Shown: positions 17,011 to 26,129 of the stretch, in pieces | How positions within the stretch are numbered: the first letter of the stretch is position 1 | How the letters are laid out: the number at the start of each line of letters is the position of its first letter | Assembly (NCBI RefSeq): GCF_020164745.1 | Contig: NZ_JAIUGV010000020.1 | Span: 1 to 64,000 of the forward strand | Length of the DNA stretch: 64,000 nucleotides | From: Mesorhizobium sp. ES1-4 | Lineage (GTDB): Bacteria > Pseudomonadota > Alphaproteobacteria > Rhizobiales > Rhizobiaceae | Reading direction: 5' to 3' | Notes under the pieces: generated by a model | The model's input: the letters and a program-made list of their open reading frames with translations, nothing else | What the model was told of the DNA's origin: nothing | Databases searched by the model: none | Made by a program: the position numbers and the translations under genes

Positions 17011-17712
17011 CTACGCCCGCTCAATCGTCTTGCGCGCCGGCAGGTCGTCGGCTTCGGCGGCGAGCAGGATGTCGGTGGTGACAGCCAGATGCTCCGCCAG
17101 CAATTCGCAGGCCTTCTCCGCCTCGCGGTCGAGCACGGCATTGGCGAGGTCCTGATGTTCCTTGCTGATGTTGCGCGCCCGGGGTGCCAGCGAGACCGAG
17201 CGGCGGCGATAGCGCTCGCTCTGGTCGTAAAGCTGGTCGCGCAGGCGCAGCAGCCAGCGGCTGTCGCAGCCTGCGACCAGCGCCTTGTGGAAGGCCGCGT
17301 GCGCGGTCGCCCATTCGTCGCTCGAATGCACCGGATCGTCCGGCGTATGCTCAGGCGTGCGCGACAGCCGGTGGAGTGCCGCGACCAGCTGCGATTCCCA
17401 GGCGACATCGCCGACCTCTATGGCGCGGCGGATGCACAGCGTTTCGATCTGGATGCGCGTCTTGGTGAGGTCGAGCAGGTCCTCGGCCGAGATCGGAGCG
17501 GCGCGAAAGCCGCGCTGCGGTTCGGCCACGACGAGGCCTTCGGATGTCAGCCGCGACAGCGCCTCGCGGATGGCGCCGAGGCTGACCGACAGCCTGTCGC
17601 ACAGCTCCTGGACCTTGAGCCGGCTGCCGGGTGCGATCCGGCACGACAGCAAGTCGGCGCGCAAATCCTCATACGCGCCCTGGGTGAGATTGATCGAGCC
17701 TTCCCTAGCCAT
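17011..17712 (-). CDS. GntR-family regulator with FCD ligand domain
   Basis: 233 residues. The winged helix covers about 10-75 (YEDLRADLLSCRIAPGSRLKVQELCDRL, SLGAIREALSRLTSEGLV) and the FCD domain about 85-220, with the metal-site histidines in AAFHKALV and AEHLAVTTDIL plus RRRSVSL and KEHQDLANAVLD. Divergent from the hydrolase operon starting at 17858 and convergent with the importer operon, with a shared AT-rich box before both target operons. It is the natural candidate repressor of that regulon. Confidence 0.92.
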   Translation of the reverse strand: MAREGSINLTQGAYEDLRADLLSCRIAPGSRLKVQELCDRLSVSLGAIREALSRLTSEGLVVAEPQRGFRAAPISAEDLLDLTKTRIQIETLCIRRAIEVGDVAWESQLVAALHRLSRTPEHTPDDPVHSSDEWATAHAAFHKALVAGCDSRWLLRLRDQLYDQSERYRRRSVSLAPRARNISKEHQDLANAVLDREAEKACELLAEHLAVTTDILLAAEADDLPARKTIERA

Positions 17713-17787
17713 TCGTTTGCCTGCGGGCGAATCCGTCCTTCGAGGGGCCTTGATACATTATCCCAGCGGAAAATCAGAATGCAGAAT

Positions 17788-17824
17788 AATATATTCTCTG
17801 TTGACAGATATATAATTTGTCAAC
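17788..17824. promoter_or_regulatory. Regulatory box B with 7-bp inverted repeat
   Basis: The AATATATT-TC-GTTGACA box (17788-17806) repeats box A at 13074-13092. Here GTTGACA (17800-17806) is mirrored perfectly by TGTCAAC (17818-17824) across an 11-bp AT-only spacer. It lies between the divergent GntR gene (76 bp) and the hydrolase gene (52 bp), so it could control both and allow autoregulation. Confidence 0.72.
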
Positions 17825-17857
17825 AAAGTCCAGTCGTCACGAGCAAGGGTGTGGCCA

Positions 17858-18742
17858 GTGCGATTTGCAGCCTATAAATCGTCGCGGGGACCTGGGCTGG
17901 CGATCGCCTTGCCGGCAGGCGAGTTCCGCGGCATCGACGCCAGCGATGCGATGTTTCCCGGATGGCTGGACGAGCTGATTGCCGAAGGCACGCCGGCACT
18001 GCAGGCCGCCGGCGAGAAGCTGGCCTGCGGGCGGCGCATTGATGCGAAATCGGTCGAATGGCTGCCGCCGATCTCGAGGCCCGGCAAGATCATCTGCGTC
18101 GGCCTGAACTATGTCGACCATTCGATCGAGAGCGGCTTCGTGCCGCCGACCTATCCGACTTTGTTCGCCCGTTTCTCGACCAGCCTGATCGGGCATGGCG
18201 CCGCGATCCGCCGGCCGGAGGCTTCGATCCAGCTCGATTATGAAGGTGAGATGGTGGCGGTCATCGGCAAGGCCGGCCGCCACATTGCACCACGCCAGGC
18301 GCTCAGCCATGTCGCCGGCTATTCCATCTTCAACGACGGTTCGATCCGCGATTTCCAGACCAAGGCGCCGCAATGGACCGTCGGCAAGAATTTCGACGGC
18401 ACCGGGTCGTTCGGGCCGATTTTCGTGACCGCGGACGAACTGCCGCCGGGCGGCAAGGGCCTGCGCATCCAGACAAGGCTCAACGGCGAGATCGTCCAGA
18501 ACGCCTCGACCGACGACATGATCTTCGATGTCGTGTCGCTGATCTCGATCATCAGCGAGGCCATCACGCTCGAACCCGGCGACATCCTCGTCACCGGCAC
18601 GCCGTCCGGCGTCGGCATGGCGCGCAAGCCGCAGCTTTTCATGAAGCATGGCGACATCTGCGAAGTCGAACTCGAAGGCGTCGGCATCCTGTCCAATGTC
18701 GTGGCCGACGACGTCATCGCAGCACAAGCCGTCAACCAATAA
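17858..18742 (+). CDS. Fumarylacetoacetate-hydrolase-family enzyme
   Basis: GTG 17858 (VRFAAYK) with AAGGGTG seven bases before is preferred to GTG 17849; 294 residues. The FAH fold is shown by ICVGLNYVDHSIESG, the metal ligands Asp-Tyr-Glu-Gly-Glu (LDYEGEMVAVIG), GYSIFNDGSIRDFQ, TVGKNFDGTGSFGPIF and the closing GDILVTGTPSGVGMARKP. Members cleave or decarboxylate 2-keto acids or act as lyases on ureidoglycolate-like substrates using Mg or Mn. First gene of a three-gene operon with the amidohydrolase and the V4R-like protein. It probably degrades the ligand of the neighbouring importer. Confidence 0.9.
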   Translation: MRFAAYKSSRGPGLAIALPAGEFRGIDASDAMFPGWLDELIAEGTPALQAAGEKLACGRRIDAKSVEWLPPISRPGKIICVGLNYVDHSIESGFVPPTYPTLFARFSTSLIGHGAAIRRPEASIQLDYEGEMVAVIGKAGRHIAPRQALSHVAGYSIFNDGSIRDFQTKAPQWTVGKNFDGTGSFGPIFVTADELPPGGKGLRIQTRLNGEIVQNASTDDMIFDVVSLISIISEAITLEPGDILVTGTPSGVGMARKPQLFMKHGDICEVELEGVGILSNVVADDVIAAQAVNQ

Positions 18743-18771
18743 CCCTCGCCAACTCCGAAAGGACGTTTGTC

Positions 18772-20046
18772 ATGACAAGAGTGATGTTTCGAAATGCCAT
18801 GCTCTGGGACGGCACGGGCGCTGACGCCTATCCGGCCGATCTCCTAGTCGGCAATGGCCGCATCGTCACCATCGCACGCACGCCGGGCCAGTTGTCCGGC
18901 GAAGGCGCGACGACGGTCGAATGCCGCGGCATGACGCTGATGCCGGGCCTTGTCGAAGGCCATGCCCATATCTCGTTCGGCGGCGCGATCAAGGATTCCG
19001 ATCTCGGCTTGATCCCGCCCGAGGAGCATCTGCTGCTCACCATGCGCAATGCCAAAACCTTGCTCGACCACGGCTTCACCAGCGCCTACAGCGCTGCGAC
19101 CTCGAAGCTTAGGCTCGACATCGTCATCCGCAACGAGATCAATGCAGGGCGCCTGCCGGGTCCGCGCATGCGTGCCGGCAGCCCGGAGATCACCGTCACC
19201 GGAGGCCTCGGCGACGAGCGCCAGCAGCATATGTACCATGAGAGCTTCGGCATGATCGCCGATGGCGTTGAAGAGATCACCAAGGCGGTGCGGCTTTGCT
19301 GCCGCGAAGGCGCCGACAACATCAAGATCAACATTTCGGGTGATGATCTCAGCCCCGCGGCGCATGGCGGCCTAACCGTCATGAGCGAAGCCGAGGTAAT
19401 GACTGCGGTGCAGGTGGCGCGCGACTTCGGCAAGAAGATCAACTGCCATGCCCGCGCCGCCGGTTCGGTCAAGCGGGCGGTCAAGTGCGGCGTCGACGTC
19501 ATTTACCACTGCGAATCCGCCGACGAAGAGGCACTCGACGCGCTGGAATCGGCCAAGGACCGCATCTTCGTCGGCCCGGCCATCGGCATCATCTACGGCA
19601 CGCTCTATGAAGGTGAGCCCTTTGGCTTCACCCATGAAATGGCGGTCAAGTTCGGCATGCAGCGCATCCTCGACGACAGCCGCAAGGTCTACACCGAATT
19701 GCGCAAGCGCGGCGTGCGCGCGCTGATCGGCGGCGATTACGGTTTCGCGCAGACGCCGCAGGGCACCAATGCGCGGGATCTAAAGCACTTCGTCGACCTG
19801 CTGGGCTATTCGCCGAGCGAAGCGCTGCAGTGCGGCACGCGGCTCGGCGGCCAGGTGATGGGGCTCGGCGACGAGCTCGGCTTGGTCAAGGAAGGCTTCA
19901 TCGCCGACCTTTTGCTGGTCAATGGCGACCCGCTGAAGGACCTCGACATGATGGTGCATGAGAAGAACCTCGTCGTCATCATGAAGGACGGCGAGCTCTA
20001 CAAGGACCAGTCGGCCTCGGTCGCCTCGCAGCGGCAGGCGGCATAA
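18772..20046 (+). CDS. Amidohydrolase-superfamily enzyme (imidazolonepropionase/prolidase-like)
   Basis: ATG 18772 with GAAAGGA upstream; 424 residues. The metal-binding set of the superfamily is complete: His64 and His66 in EGHAHIS, Lys185 (probably carboxylated) in DNIKINISGDD, His226 in NCHARAA, His246 in IYHCESAD and Asp322 in IGGDYGF. The small beta-sandwich domain is formed by the first 55 and last 60 residues (LVKEGFIADLLLVNGDPLKDL). The group hydrolyses C-N bonds in amides or cyclic imides. Placed after the FAH-like gene, it may open a lactam, dipeptide or opine-type bond in the imported compound. Confidence 0.9.
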   Translation: MTRVMFRNAMLWDGTGADAYPADLLVGNGRIVTIARTPGQLSGEGATTVECRGMTLMPGLVEGHAHISFGGAIKDSDLGLIPPEEHLLLTMRNAKTLLDHGFTSAYSAATSKLRLDIVIRNEINAGRLPGPRMRAGSPEITVTGGLGDERQQHMYHESFGMIADGVEEITKAVRLCCREGADNIKINISGDDLSPAAHGGLTVMSEAEVMTAVQVARDFGKKINCHARAAGSVKRAVKCGVDVIYHCESADEEALDALESAKDRIFVGPAIGIIYGTLYEGEPFGFTHEMAVKFGMQRILDDSRKVYTELRKRGVRALIGGDYGFAQTPQGTNARDLKHFVDLLGYSPSEALQCGTRLGGQVMGLGDELGLVKEGFIADLLLVNGDPLKDLDMMVHEKNLVVIMKDGELYKDQSASVASQRQAA

Positions 20047-20051
20047 GCGCC

Positions 20052-20579
20052 ATGCAGCCCGCAGTTCCGATCGATGTCGATGATACAAGCGGCATCTGGC
20101 GGACCGACGGGCTGCCCATGGTCTATCTGCCCAGGCATTTCCTGGTGAACAATCATCTCGCGGTGGAGGCAGCCCTCGGCCGCGCGGCCTACAGTGCCAT
20201 CCTGCGCGCGGCGACGGCGAAATCCGCCATCGAATGGTGTGAGGCGCAGGTGCGAGACAAGAGGCTCGATCCCGAAGCGACGTTTCGGCACTATTTCCAG
20301 CGGCTGTCGCAGCGCGGCTGGGGCCAGTTCTCCGTCGATGAACTGGATATCGCCGGCCGGCGTGGCAGCATCGGCCTGAGGAACTCGATCTTCACGCTGG
20401 AAGCGAGGCAACAGCAGGGCCAGCGCGTCTGCTACATGTTCGAGGGGTTCATATCGGGAGCATTCTCTTTTCTGCTCGGCAATTCCGGCGCGAGCGCGAT
20501 TGAATGCGAAGAAGTGTACTGCGGCCGCGAAGCTCACGATCACTGCCGCTTTAAGTTCGCGATAGGGGTCTCGCGTTGA
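20052..20579 (+). CDS. V4R/DUF5943-like small-molecule binding protein
   Basis: 175 residues, starting six bases after the amidohydrolase. The C-terminal half resembles the V4R (4-vinyl reductase) fold: YMFEGFISGAFSFLLG, then CEEVYCGREAHDHCRFKF, with the closing Cys-x(7)-Cys-x-Phe pattern typical of V4R domains. The N-terminal part (WRTDGLPMVYLPRHFLVNN) recalls DUF5943-type rhizobial proteins. The family is thought to bind hydrophobic ligands or metals. No catalytic role is assigned; being the third gene of the operon, it likely has an accessory or sensing role for the same substrate. Confidence 0.7.
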   Translation: MQPAVPIDVDDTSGIWRTDGLPMVYLPRHFLVNNHLAVEAALGRAAYSAILRAATAKSAIEWCEAQVRDKRLDPEATFRHYFQRLSQRGWGQFSVDELDIAGRRGSIGLRNSIFTLEARQQQGQRVCYMFEGFISGAFSFLLGNSGASAIECEEVYCGREAHDHCRFKFAIGVSR

Positions 20580-20585
20580 AAGTCA

Positions 20586-20862
20586 ATGAGACGACCCGTA
20601 CTCGGCTGCTCGTCTCGCCATGATCATCTTGTAGATCGGAGCGACATCGCACGTCCCGAAAAAGCTTTCGCCAGCCTTGATCCATGGCTGCCTTCCTTGG
20701 CGTGTCCATGTTGTCGACTGCCTAGACGATCGCGTGTTCCAGCACCCACCACGGTTCCGGGTTCATAGTCTAGGTGTCAAAATCTTCCAGCTTGGGATTG
20801 GTGGTGGTGTTTGGCACCCAACTCAGAACGGCTGCGGCTTGCAGCGGTGCTGTGTTGGCCAT
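20586..20862 (-). pseudogene. Possible decayed gene interrupted by two amber codons
   Basis: ATG 20862 has an excellent AGAGGAGAAAG site and opens a 30-codon frame (MANTAPLQ...LEDFDT) that ends at TAG 20772-20770. The same frame continues with protein-like sequence (TMNPEPWWVLEHAIV), a second TAG at 20724-20722, then AVDNMDTPRKAAMDQGW. I do not recognise the family. Either a 30-residue peptide is made, or this is a gene killed by two in-frame amber mutations. Confidence 0.3.
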
Positions 20863-21362
20863 CGGGCTTTCTCCTCTACTTGCGCCGCCTCCCAGCTAGG
20901 AACTGGAAATGCTGGGCGCGAGCAATCAGGTCGTGATGCAGCACCATAGCTATATCCCGTTCCTTCGCATCACGCTCTACATCTGTTCTGACGCGGCGAA
21001 TATCAACCGGACCTCTGATGTCGAAGTTGCGAAGCTGGTGCGCAACTCAGTGCCGATTTTCACGTTGTGTATTGCTGCCTCATCGAGCTCTCTCCGTTCA
21101 GTCAAATCTACCGAGCAAGGTTTTTCATGCGGCGCCCTTCGCCGGGGGCGGTCGGTCCCGCATCCCGCCTGACGGCGGCGCCATGCTGATGCTCCTGCGG
21201 CCGCCCTGTTGAACCGGTCTCAGGGCCACGAACTTGCTCCAGCACCGAACTGGCCGAATCTCGCTGGCGGACATTTCGGTGCTTGCGCCTTGTACGCCCT
21301 TGTTTGCCTGGCACGGAGAGCAGGGAGCTCTCCGTGCGGAGAGTGAGAGGAGGGTCGAGTTT
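20863..21362. other. Gene-poor stretch before ardC
   Basis: No reading frame here has convincing composition or a ribosome-binding site. The overlapping frames are mutually shadowing and low quality. It marks the change from intact catabolic operons to the mobile-element and pseudogene-rich region. Confidence 0.5.
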
Positions 21363-21420
21363 TCCGCGACGGGTTGAAAGCGGAAGGAGAGGCCTTCGGC
21401 GCCGGTCGCGGAGAACCATA
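21363..21420 (+). promoter_or_regulatory. Leader before ardC, repeated before parB
   Basis: The stretch with GAGAGGCCTTCGGCG and GTCGCGGAGAAC directly before ATG 21421 is similar to the leader before the parB start at 22594 (GAGAGGCTCTCGGCGG, GTCGCGGAGAAA). A duplicated 5' leader suggests shared control or an ancient duplication of the start region within the element. Confidence 0.55.
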
Positions 21421-22377
21421 ATGACTTTCCAACGCAATCGGAGCCGTGCAGTCGCCAAGCGTTCGAACCTCTATGATGAGATCACGGGCAAAATAATCGC
21501 CGAACTGGAAGCGGGTCGTTTTCCTTGGGTCCAGCCATGGGGCACGTCCGCAGCCAAGGCGCCGCTTTCCCTACCGAAGAACGCCAGCACGCAGCGCTCA
21601 TATACAGGCATCAACGTTCTAATTCTCTGGGGCGCCGTTGTCGAACGCGGGTTTTCAACGCAGGCCTGGGTAACGTACCGACAGGCCCTCGGGCTCGGCG
21701 GCAATGTCCGCAAGGGCGAGCGTGGAAGCACGGTGGTCTATGCTGACCGGTTCGTCCCGACTGATGAGAAAAAGCGGGCTCGCGAGGCGGGCGAGGATGT
21801 CCAGGCGATCCCGTTCCTGAAGCGCTTTACCGTCTTCAACGTCGAGCAATGTGAGGGGTTGCCTGCCGAAGTCGCGACTTCGGCCCCGCCGCCGGCCGCG
21901 GGTTTGATCGAGCCGCAGGTCGAGAAGCTGATCAAGGCAACTGGCATCTCGTTCCGTCTGGGGGGCGACAAGGCCTTCTACGTGCCTGCCCAAGATTATG
22001 TGCAGGTGCCCCCTCCTCAGGCCTACTTCGAGACGATCAACTGGCACCGCACGGCTTTGCATGAGCTCGGCCACGCGACCGGTCACCGTTCACGCCTGGC
22101 GCGCGATCTCTCTGGCTCATTCGGTTCGAAGAAGTATGCCTTCGAGGAACTGGTGGCAGAGATCAACGCAGCTTTCTGCTGCGCCGCGTTGGGCATCGTG
22201 CCGACGGTTAGGCATGCCGACTATATCGGCTCCTGGCTTGAGGTGTTGCGGGAGGACAACCGCGCCATCGTGCGTGCCGCCAGCCGGGCAAGCAAAGCGG
22301 CCGACTGGATCCTGGATCATGTCCTTGCCGAACCCGCGATCGGCTCTGGCGCGGTCACTGACAAGAGGGCCGCTTGA
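21421..22377 (+). CDS. ardC: ArdC-like antirestriction protein with metallopeptidase domain
   Basis: 318 residues. The N-terminal ssDNA-binding domain (DUF1738/ArdC-N, about 12-150) starts NLYDEITGKIIAELEAGRFPWVQPW and includes NASTQRSYTGINVLILW and ARKGERGS-type KGERGSTVVYADRF. The C-terminal zincin-like domain has the zinc motif HELGHATGH near residue 220 and a distal Glu in FEELVAEINAAFC. ArdC proteins protect incoming conjugative DNA from host restriction and are carried by plasmids and integrative elements. Here it is next to a parB fragment, both leftovers or parts of a mobile element. Confidence 0.92.
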   Translation: MTFQRNRSRAVAKRSNLYDEITGKIIAELEAGRFPWVQPWGTSAAKAPLSLPKNASTQRSYTGINVLILWGAVVERGFSTQAWVTYRQALGLGGNVRKGERGSTVVYADRFVPTDEKKRAREAGEDVQAIPFLKRFTVFNVEQCEGLPAEVATSAPPPAAGLIEPQVEKLIKATGISFRLGGDKAFYVPAQDYVQVPPPQAYFETINWHRTALHELGHATGHRSRLARDLSGSFGSKKYAFEELVAEINAAFCCAALGIVPTVRHADYIGSWLEVLREDNRAIVRAASRASKAADWILDHVLAEPAIGSGAVTDKRAA

Positions 22378-22532
22378 CCCTCACCTTCGCCAGGGACTTC
22401 GTCGCGCCAATGCCGTGCCTGGGCTCTCAATCCGGCTCGCTTAAGGCACATGGCGCCCCCGTTGAGGCCACCGCGATCGATCACGTGTGCCGGATCGTGC
22501 GCAAGCGTGGGAGAGGAAGAGGTTTGAAGGGA

Positions 22533-22593
22533 CCTGGTGACGGGCTCAGGACCGAGAGAGAGGCTCTCGGCGGTCCGTCGCGGAGAAACTCAA
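22533..22593 (+). promoter_or_regulatory. Leader before the truncated parB, similar to ardC leader
   Basis: GAGAGGCTCTCGGCGG followed by GTCGCGGAGAAACTC leads into ATG 22594, resembling the sequence at 21363-21420. See the ardC leader. Confidence 0.5.
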
Positions 22594-22960
22594 ATGACCA
22601 CTTCGGTTCAAAAGATCACACTGTCGTCCTCGCGCGATATTCCATTCAACAAGCTGGTGCTCGCCCAGACGAACGTGCGGCGTATCAAGGCTGGCATCTC
22701 GATCGAGGATCTGGCGGCTTCGATCGCGCGACGCGGACTGATCCAGAGCATCCATGTTCGCCCGGTGCTCACTGCCGACGGCCATGAGACAGGAATGTTC
22801 GAGGTGCCGGCTGGCGGCCGTCGCTACCGGGCCCTTGAAATGCTTGTGAAGCAGAAACGTCTCGCCAAATCCGCGCCTGTCCCGTGTGTCGTCGGCAGTG
22901 CTTGCAGCGGCTTACTCGCGCAGGAAGTTTCGTTGGCCGAAAACATTGAACGCGCGCCAC
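22594..22960 (+). pseudogene. ParB N-terminal fragment, cut at NIERAP
   Basis: From ATG 22594 the protein has about 122 residues of a ParB/RepB-type nuclease-partition family: SRDIPFNKLVLAQTNVRRIKAG, DLAASIARRGLIQSIHVRPV, FEVPAGGRRYRALEMLVKQKRLA and VSLAENIERAP. The last motif should lead into the helix-turn-helix region, but similarity stops at about base 22958. The frame then runs into foreign DNA until 23070. The DNA-binding half is missing. The next bases already match a dehydrogenase gene, so the break is a clean junction. Confidence 0.85.
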
Positions 22961-25210
22961 GCAACGATCATGACGGTCCTCTACTTCGCGGCTCTGCGGC
23001 CGCAGGACAGGGTCGCGGTCAAGCCGCACGCCAGTCCGGTGTTTCATGCCATCCAGTACCTCTTTGGTAATCAGAGCCGCGAAAAGCTGGAGAATTTTCG
23101 CGGTTACAAAGGGGCACAATCCTATCCCTCGCGGACAAAGGATGCCGACGACGTCGACTTCTCGACCGGTTCCGTTGGCCTCGGGGTCGCCCAGACTTTG
23201 TTCGCGTCGCTCGTGCAGGATTATCTTCATGCCAAAGGATTGGGCGAGCACCTGCCGGCGGGCAAGATGGTCGCGCTGATCGGCGACGCCGAAATGGACG
23301 AGGGCAATATCTTCGAGGCCCTTCTGGAGGGGTGGAAGCAGGGCCTTCGCAACACATGGTGGATCGTGGACTACAACCGGCAAAGCCTCGACGCGGTCGT
23401 ACGCGAAGGCCTGTGGGAACGGTTCGAGTCGCTTTTCGAGAACTTTGGCTGGGACGTGGTGCTGGTCAAATACGGCCACTTGCTGGAAGCGGCTTTCTCG
23501 GAGGCGGGCGGCGCGACGCTCAAACAATGGTTGGATCACTGTCCCAACCAGCTCTATTCCGCGCTGACATATCAGGGCGGCGCGGCATGGCGAAAACGGC
23601 TGCTTGACGATATCGGCGACCAGGGTGCGGTATCCAGGCTCATAGAAAGCCGCAGCGACGACGAATTGGCTACGCTGATGACCAATCTTGGTGGTCACGA
23701 CTTGCCGACACTGTTCGAGGCCTTCGCGAAAGCGCGCACCCATGACCGTCCGGTTTGCTTCATCGCCTACACCATCAAGGGCTTTGGTTTGCCGCTCGCC
23801 GGCCACAAGGACAATCATGCCGGGCTGATGACCAGGGCCCAGATTGACGAATTGCGCGCCGCGCACGGCGTCAGGGCCGGCAGGGAGTGGGAGCCCTTCG
23901 AGGGGCTTTCGCAGGCCCCGCGTGTCGCTGACTTTGTCCGCAACGCGCCCTTCAATGCCAAAGGCACAAGGCGCTATGCATCGGCGCGTGTCGATGTGCC
24001 CGCCGTGCTGGACGTGCCGATGCAACCGCAAATGTCGACTCAGCAAGGTTTCGGCTTGTTGATGCACGAGATCAGTAAGCGGGAGGACGAATTCGCCAGG
24101 CGCATCGTCACGACGTCGCCGGATGTTACCGTCTCGACCAATCTGGGCGCCTGGGTAAACCGCCGCGGACTGTTTGCGCGCAACGAGATGGCCGATCTCT
24201 TTCGCAAGGAACGAATCCCGTCCACGTTCAACTGGGATTTCTCGCCCAAGGGGCAACATATCGAACTCGGCATAGCCGAGATGAACCTCTTTATCCTGCT
24301 CTCGGCGCTGGGCCTTTCACACTCCATTTTCGGTGAACGTCTGTTGCCGGTTGGAACGCTCTATGACCCCTTCATCGAGCGCGGGCTCGATGCGTTGAAC
24401 TACGCCTGCTACCAGGACGCTCGCTTCATCGTCGTCGCCACACCCTCGGGCGTGACCCTGGCGCCGGAAGGCGGCGCTCACCAGTCGATCGCAACGCCGC
24501 TCATCGGCATGGCGCAGGACGGTCTGGCCACTTTCGAGCCCGCCTTCGTCGACGAGTTGGCGACGATCATGCGGTTTGCGTTCGACTACATTCAGCGTTC
24601 GGGAGAGCCAGAGCCAGACGAGACGAGCTGGCTGAGGGACGCCGTAGGCGGATCTGTCTATTGCAGGCTGTCTACACGCTCCATCGAACAGCCTCGCCGC
24701 GAGATCGGGTTGGAGCTTTCCCGGCACATCGTCGACGGCGCCTACTGGATGCGCGAGCCTGGTCCCAATTCGGAAGTCGTGGTAATCTACACAGGGGCCG
24801 TTGCTCCTGAGGCCATCGAGGCGGTTGGCTTGATGGGCGAGGACCGGCGAGACGTCGGGCTGCTTGCCGTTACCTCGGCCGACCGGCTCAACGCCGGCTG
24901 GACCGCCGCCCTGCGTGCGCGCGAACGTGGTATTCGTCATGCAAGAAGCCACATCGAGAGACTTTTGGCCCAGGTGCCCACGAACTGCACGCTGATCACG
25001 GTCGTTGACGGTCATCCGGCGACCCTTGCTTGGATGGGATCTGTCGTGGGTCACCGCGTCCGACCGCTTGGCGTTGAGCATTTCGGGCAGACCGGCACTA
25101 TCGCCGACCTCCATCGTCACTATGGCATCGATGCTCAGGGCATAGCGCGTGCGGCGCAGGCGATCTCAGGTGGCCGGCCAATCAGGCATGTGGGCGTCGC
25201 CGCGGCCTAG
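22961..25210 (+). pseudogene. E1-type pyruvate dehydrogenase/transketolase-like gene, N-terminus lost
   Basis: From about 22963 the frame encodes 749 residues of the homodimeric AceE-like dehydrogenase group: MTVLYFAALRPQDRVAVKPHASP, SYPSRTKDADDVDFSTGSVGLG, the thiamine-diphosphate motif GDAEMDEGN...DYNRQSLD, and a complete C-terminal domain ending ISGGRPIRHVG. Compared with full-length relatives, roughly the first 50-60 residues are absent, replaced by the parB fragment. ATG 22970 or an upstream start at 22886 could still give a truncated protein, so function cannot be excluded. E1 enzymes decarboxylate 2-keto acids; the exact substrate is not clear. No lipoyl or E2/E3 genes are nearby. Confidence 0.8.
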
Positions 25211-25276
25211 TACGCCGACGCGGCATGAAACGTACCCAAAAACCATGAGGTCTCGGTATCCATAACAGGCGGATGT

Positions 25277-25830
25277 TTAGGGAAGCGAGCGCTTGTGAGC
25301 GGTGCTGAAATACGCATCAACGATACGCCTTCGCGCCGCCTCGTCGATTTCCTTACTTCGAGGGAATTTGATCTGATCATATGTGACCCCACATGCATCT
25401 TCGTCAGAACGAAGCGGCACGAGGTTCTCCAAATCTGCGGTCGGCACCTTGTTGACGAGTTGCGGCGGAGCGCCCAGATGCGCCGCCAGCGCGCGCACCC
25501 GGCGCTTGTTTAGACCTGAAAGAGGAAGAGGGTCAGCAACGCCGTCGCCAAACCTGGTGAAGAAGCCCATCATTGCCTCGGCCGCATGAGCGGTACCAAT
25601 GACCAGTCCTCCTCTGGCAGCGGCGAGCGCGAATTGGGCGATCATGCGCTGACGGGCCTTTGTGTGCCCAGCAAGAAGTCCTCCCGACGAGCATCGCCGA
25701 ATTCCACGCCAGCCGACCTGATCGAGTCGAGCGTTGGGTCGGCCGCCGGTTTTATGTCGAGCCTGTGCACTTCGTCCGCCGCAACGGCGTCGAGTGCTTT
25801 TCTGCGGTGTGGATTAAGCTCGCCCCTGAA
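25277..25830 (-). pseudogene. nadE: nadE remnant (ammonia-dependent NAD synthase), frameshifted
   Basis: The C-terminal part (25277-25660) reads KARQRMIAQFALAAARGGLVIGT.HAAEAMMGFFTRFGDG, then LSGLNKRRVRALAAHLGAP and VPTADLENLVP, ending TAHKRSLP, all standard for NadE. Upstream, in another frame, LDIKPAADPTLDSIRSAGVEFGDARREDFLLG continues the same protein, so one base is missing near 25655-25665 (GGCACACAAAG where about GGCAACATCAAG is expected). The N-terminal third with the ATP-pyrophosphatase SGG motif is not found. It is therefore a broken second copy; a functional nadE must be elsewhere. Confidence 0.85.
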
Positions 25831-26129
25831 ATAGGGCATAGCCGGAAATCGAAAAGAACAGACGCGGCTGAGCCTGCTTCTCCGGCGACCCTTGACCCAG
25901 AGATCCACGGGTCTGATTGGCCGCCATCGTCGGAGTTCAAGCGCTCGCGAAGCTTGTCGCGATCCGGGCCGGCGCCCCAGTACAGGCTGCCGCCCAGCTC
26001 GCTTTGATCTCCCCAGCATTCTTCAATCCGCGCAGCCGATGGGAACGCCTACCTCCCAAGGGAGACGGACTCCGGAACTTCGCTGCCCCGATGACGTTTC
26101 GACTTCTATGAGACGAAGGAGGCCACAAC
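25831..26129. other. Scrambled stretch between nadE remnant and csbD
   Basis: Minus-strand frames contain short protein-like pieces (ELGGSLYWGAGPDRDKLRERL), but no start, no consistent frame and no recognisable family. Probably more decayed DNA. Confidence 0.4.

Noticed and set aside
2803..25210. A complete integrative element from the tRNA to the parB/ardC region
   Set aside because: Integrase, ardC and parB would fit, but no second copy of the tRNA 3' end was found by eye and no transfer genes are present, so its borders cannot be claimed.
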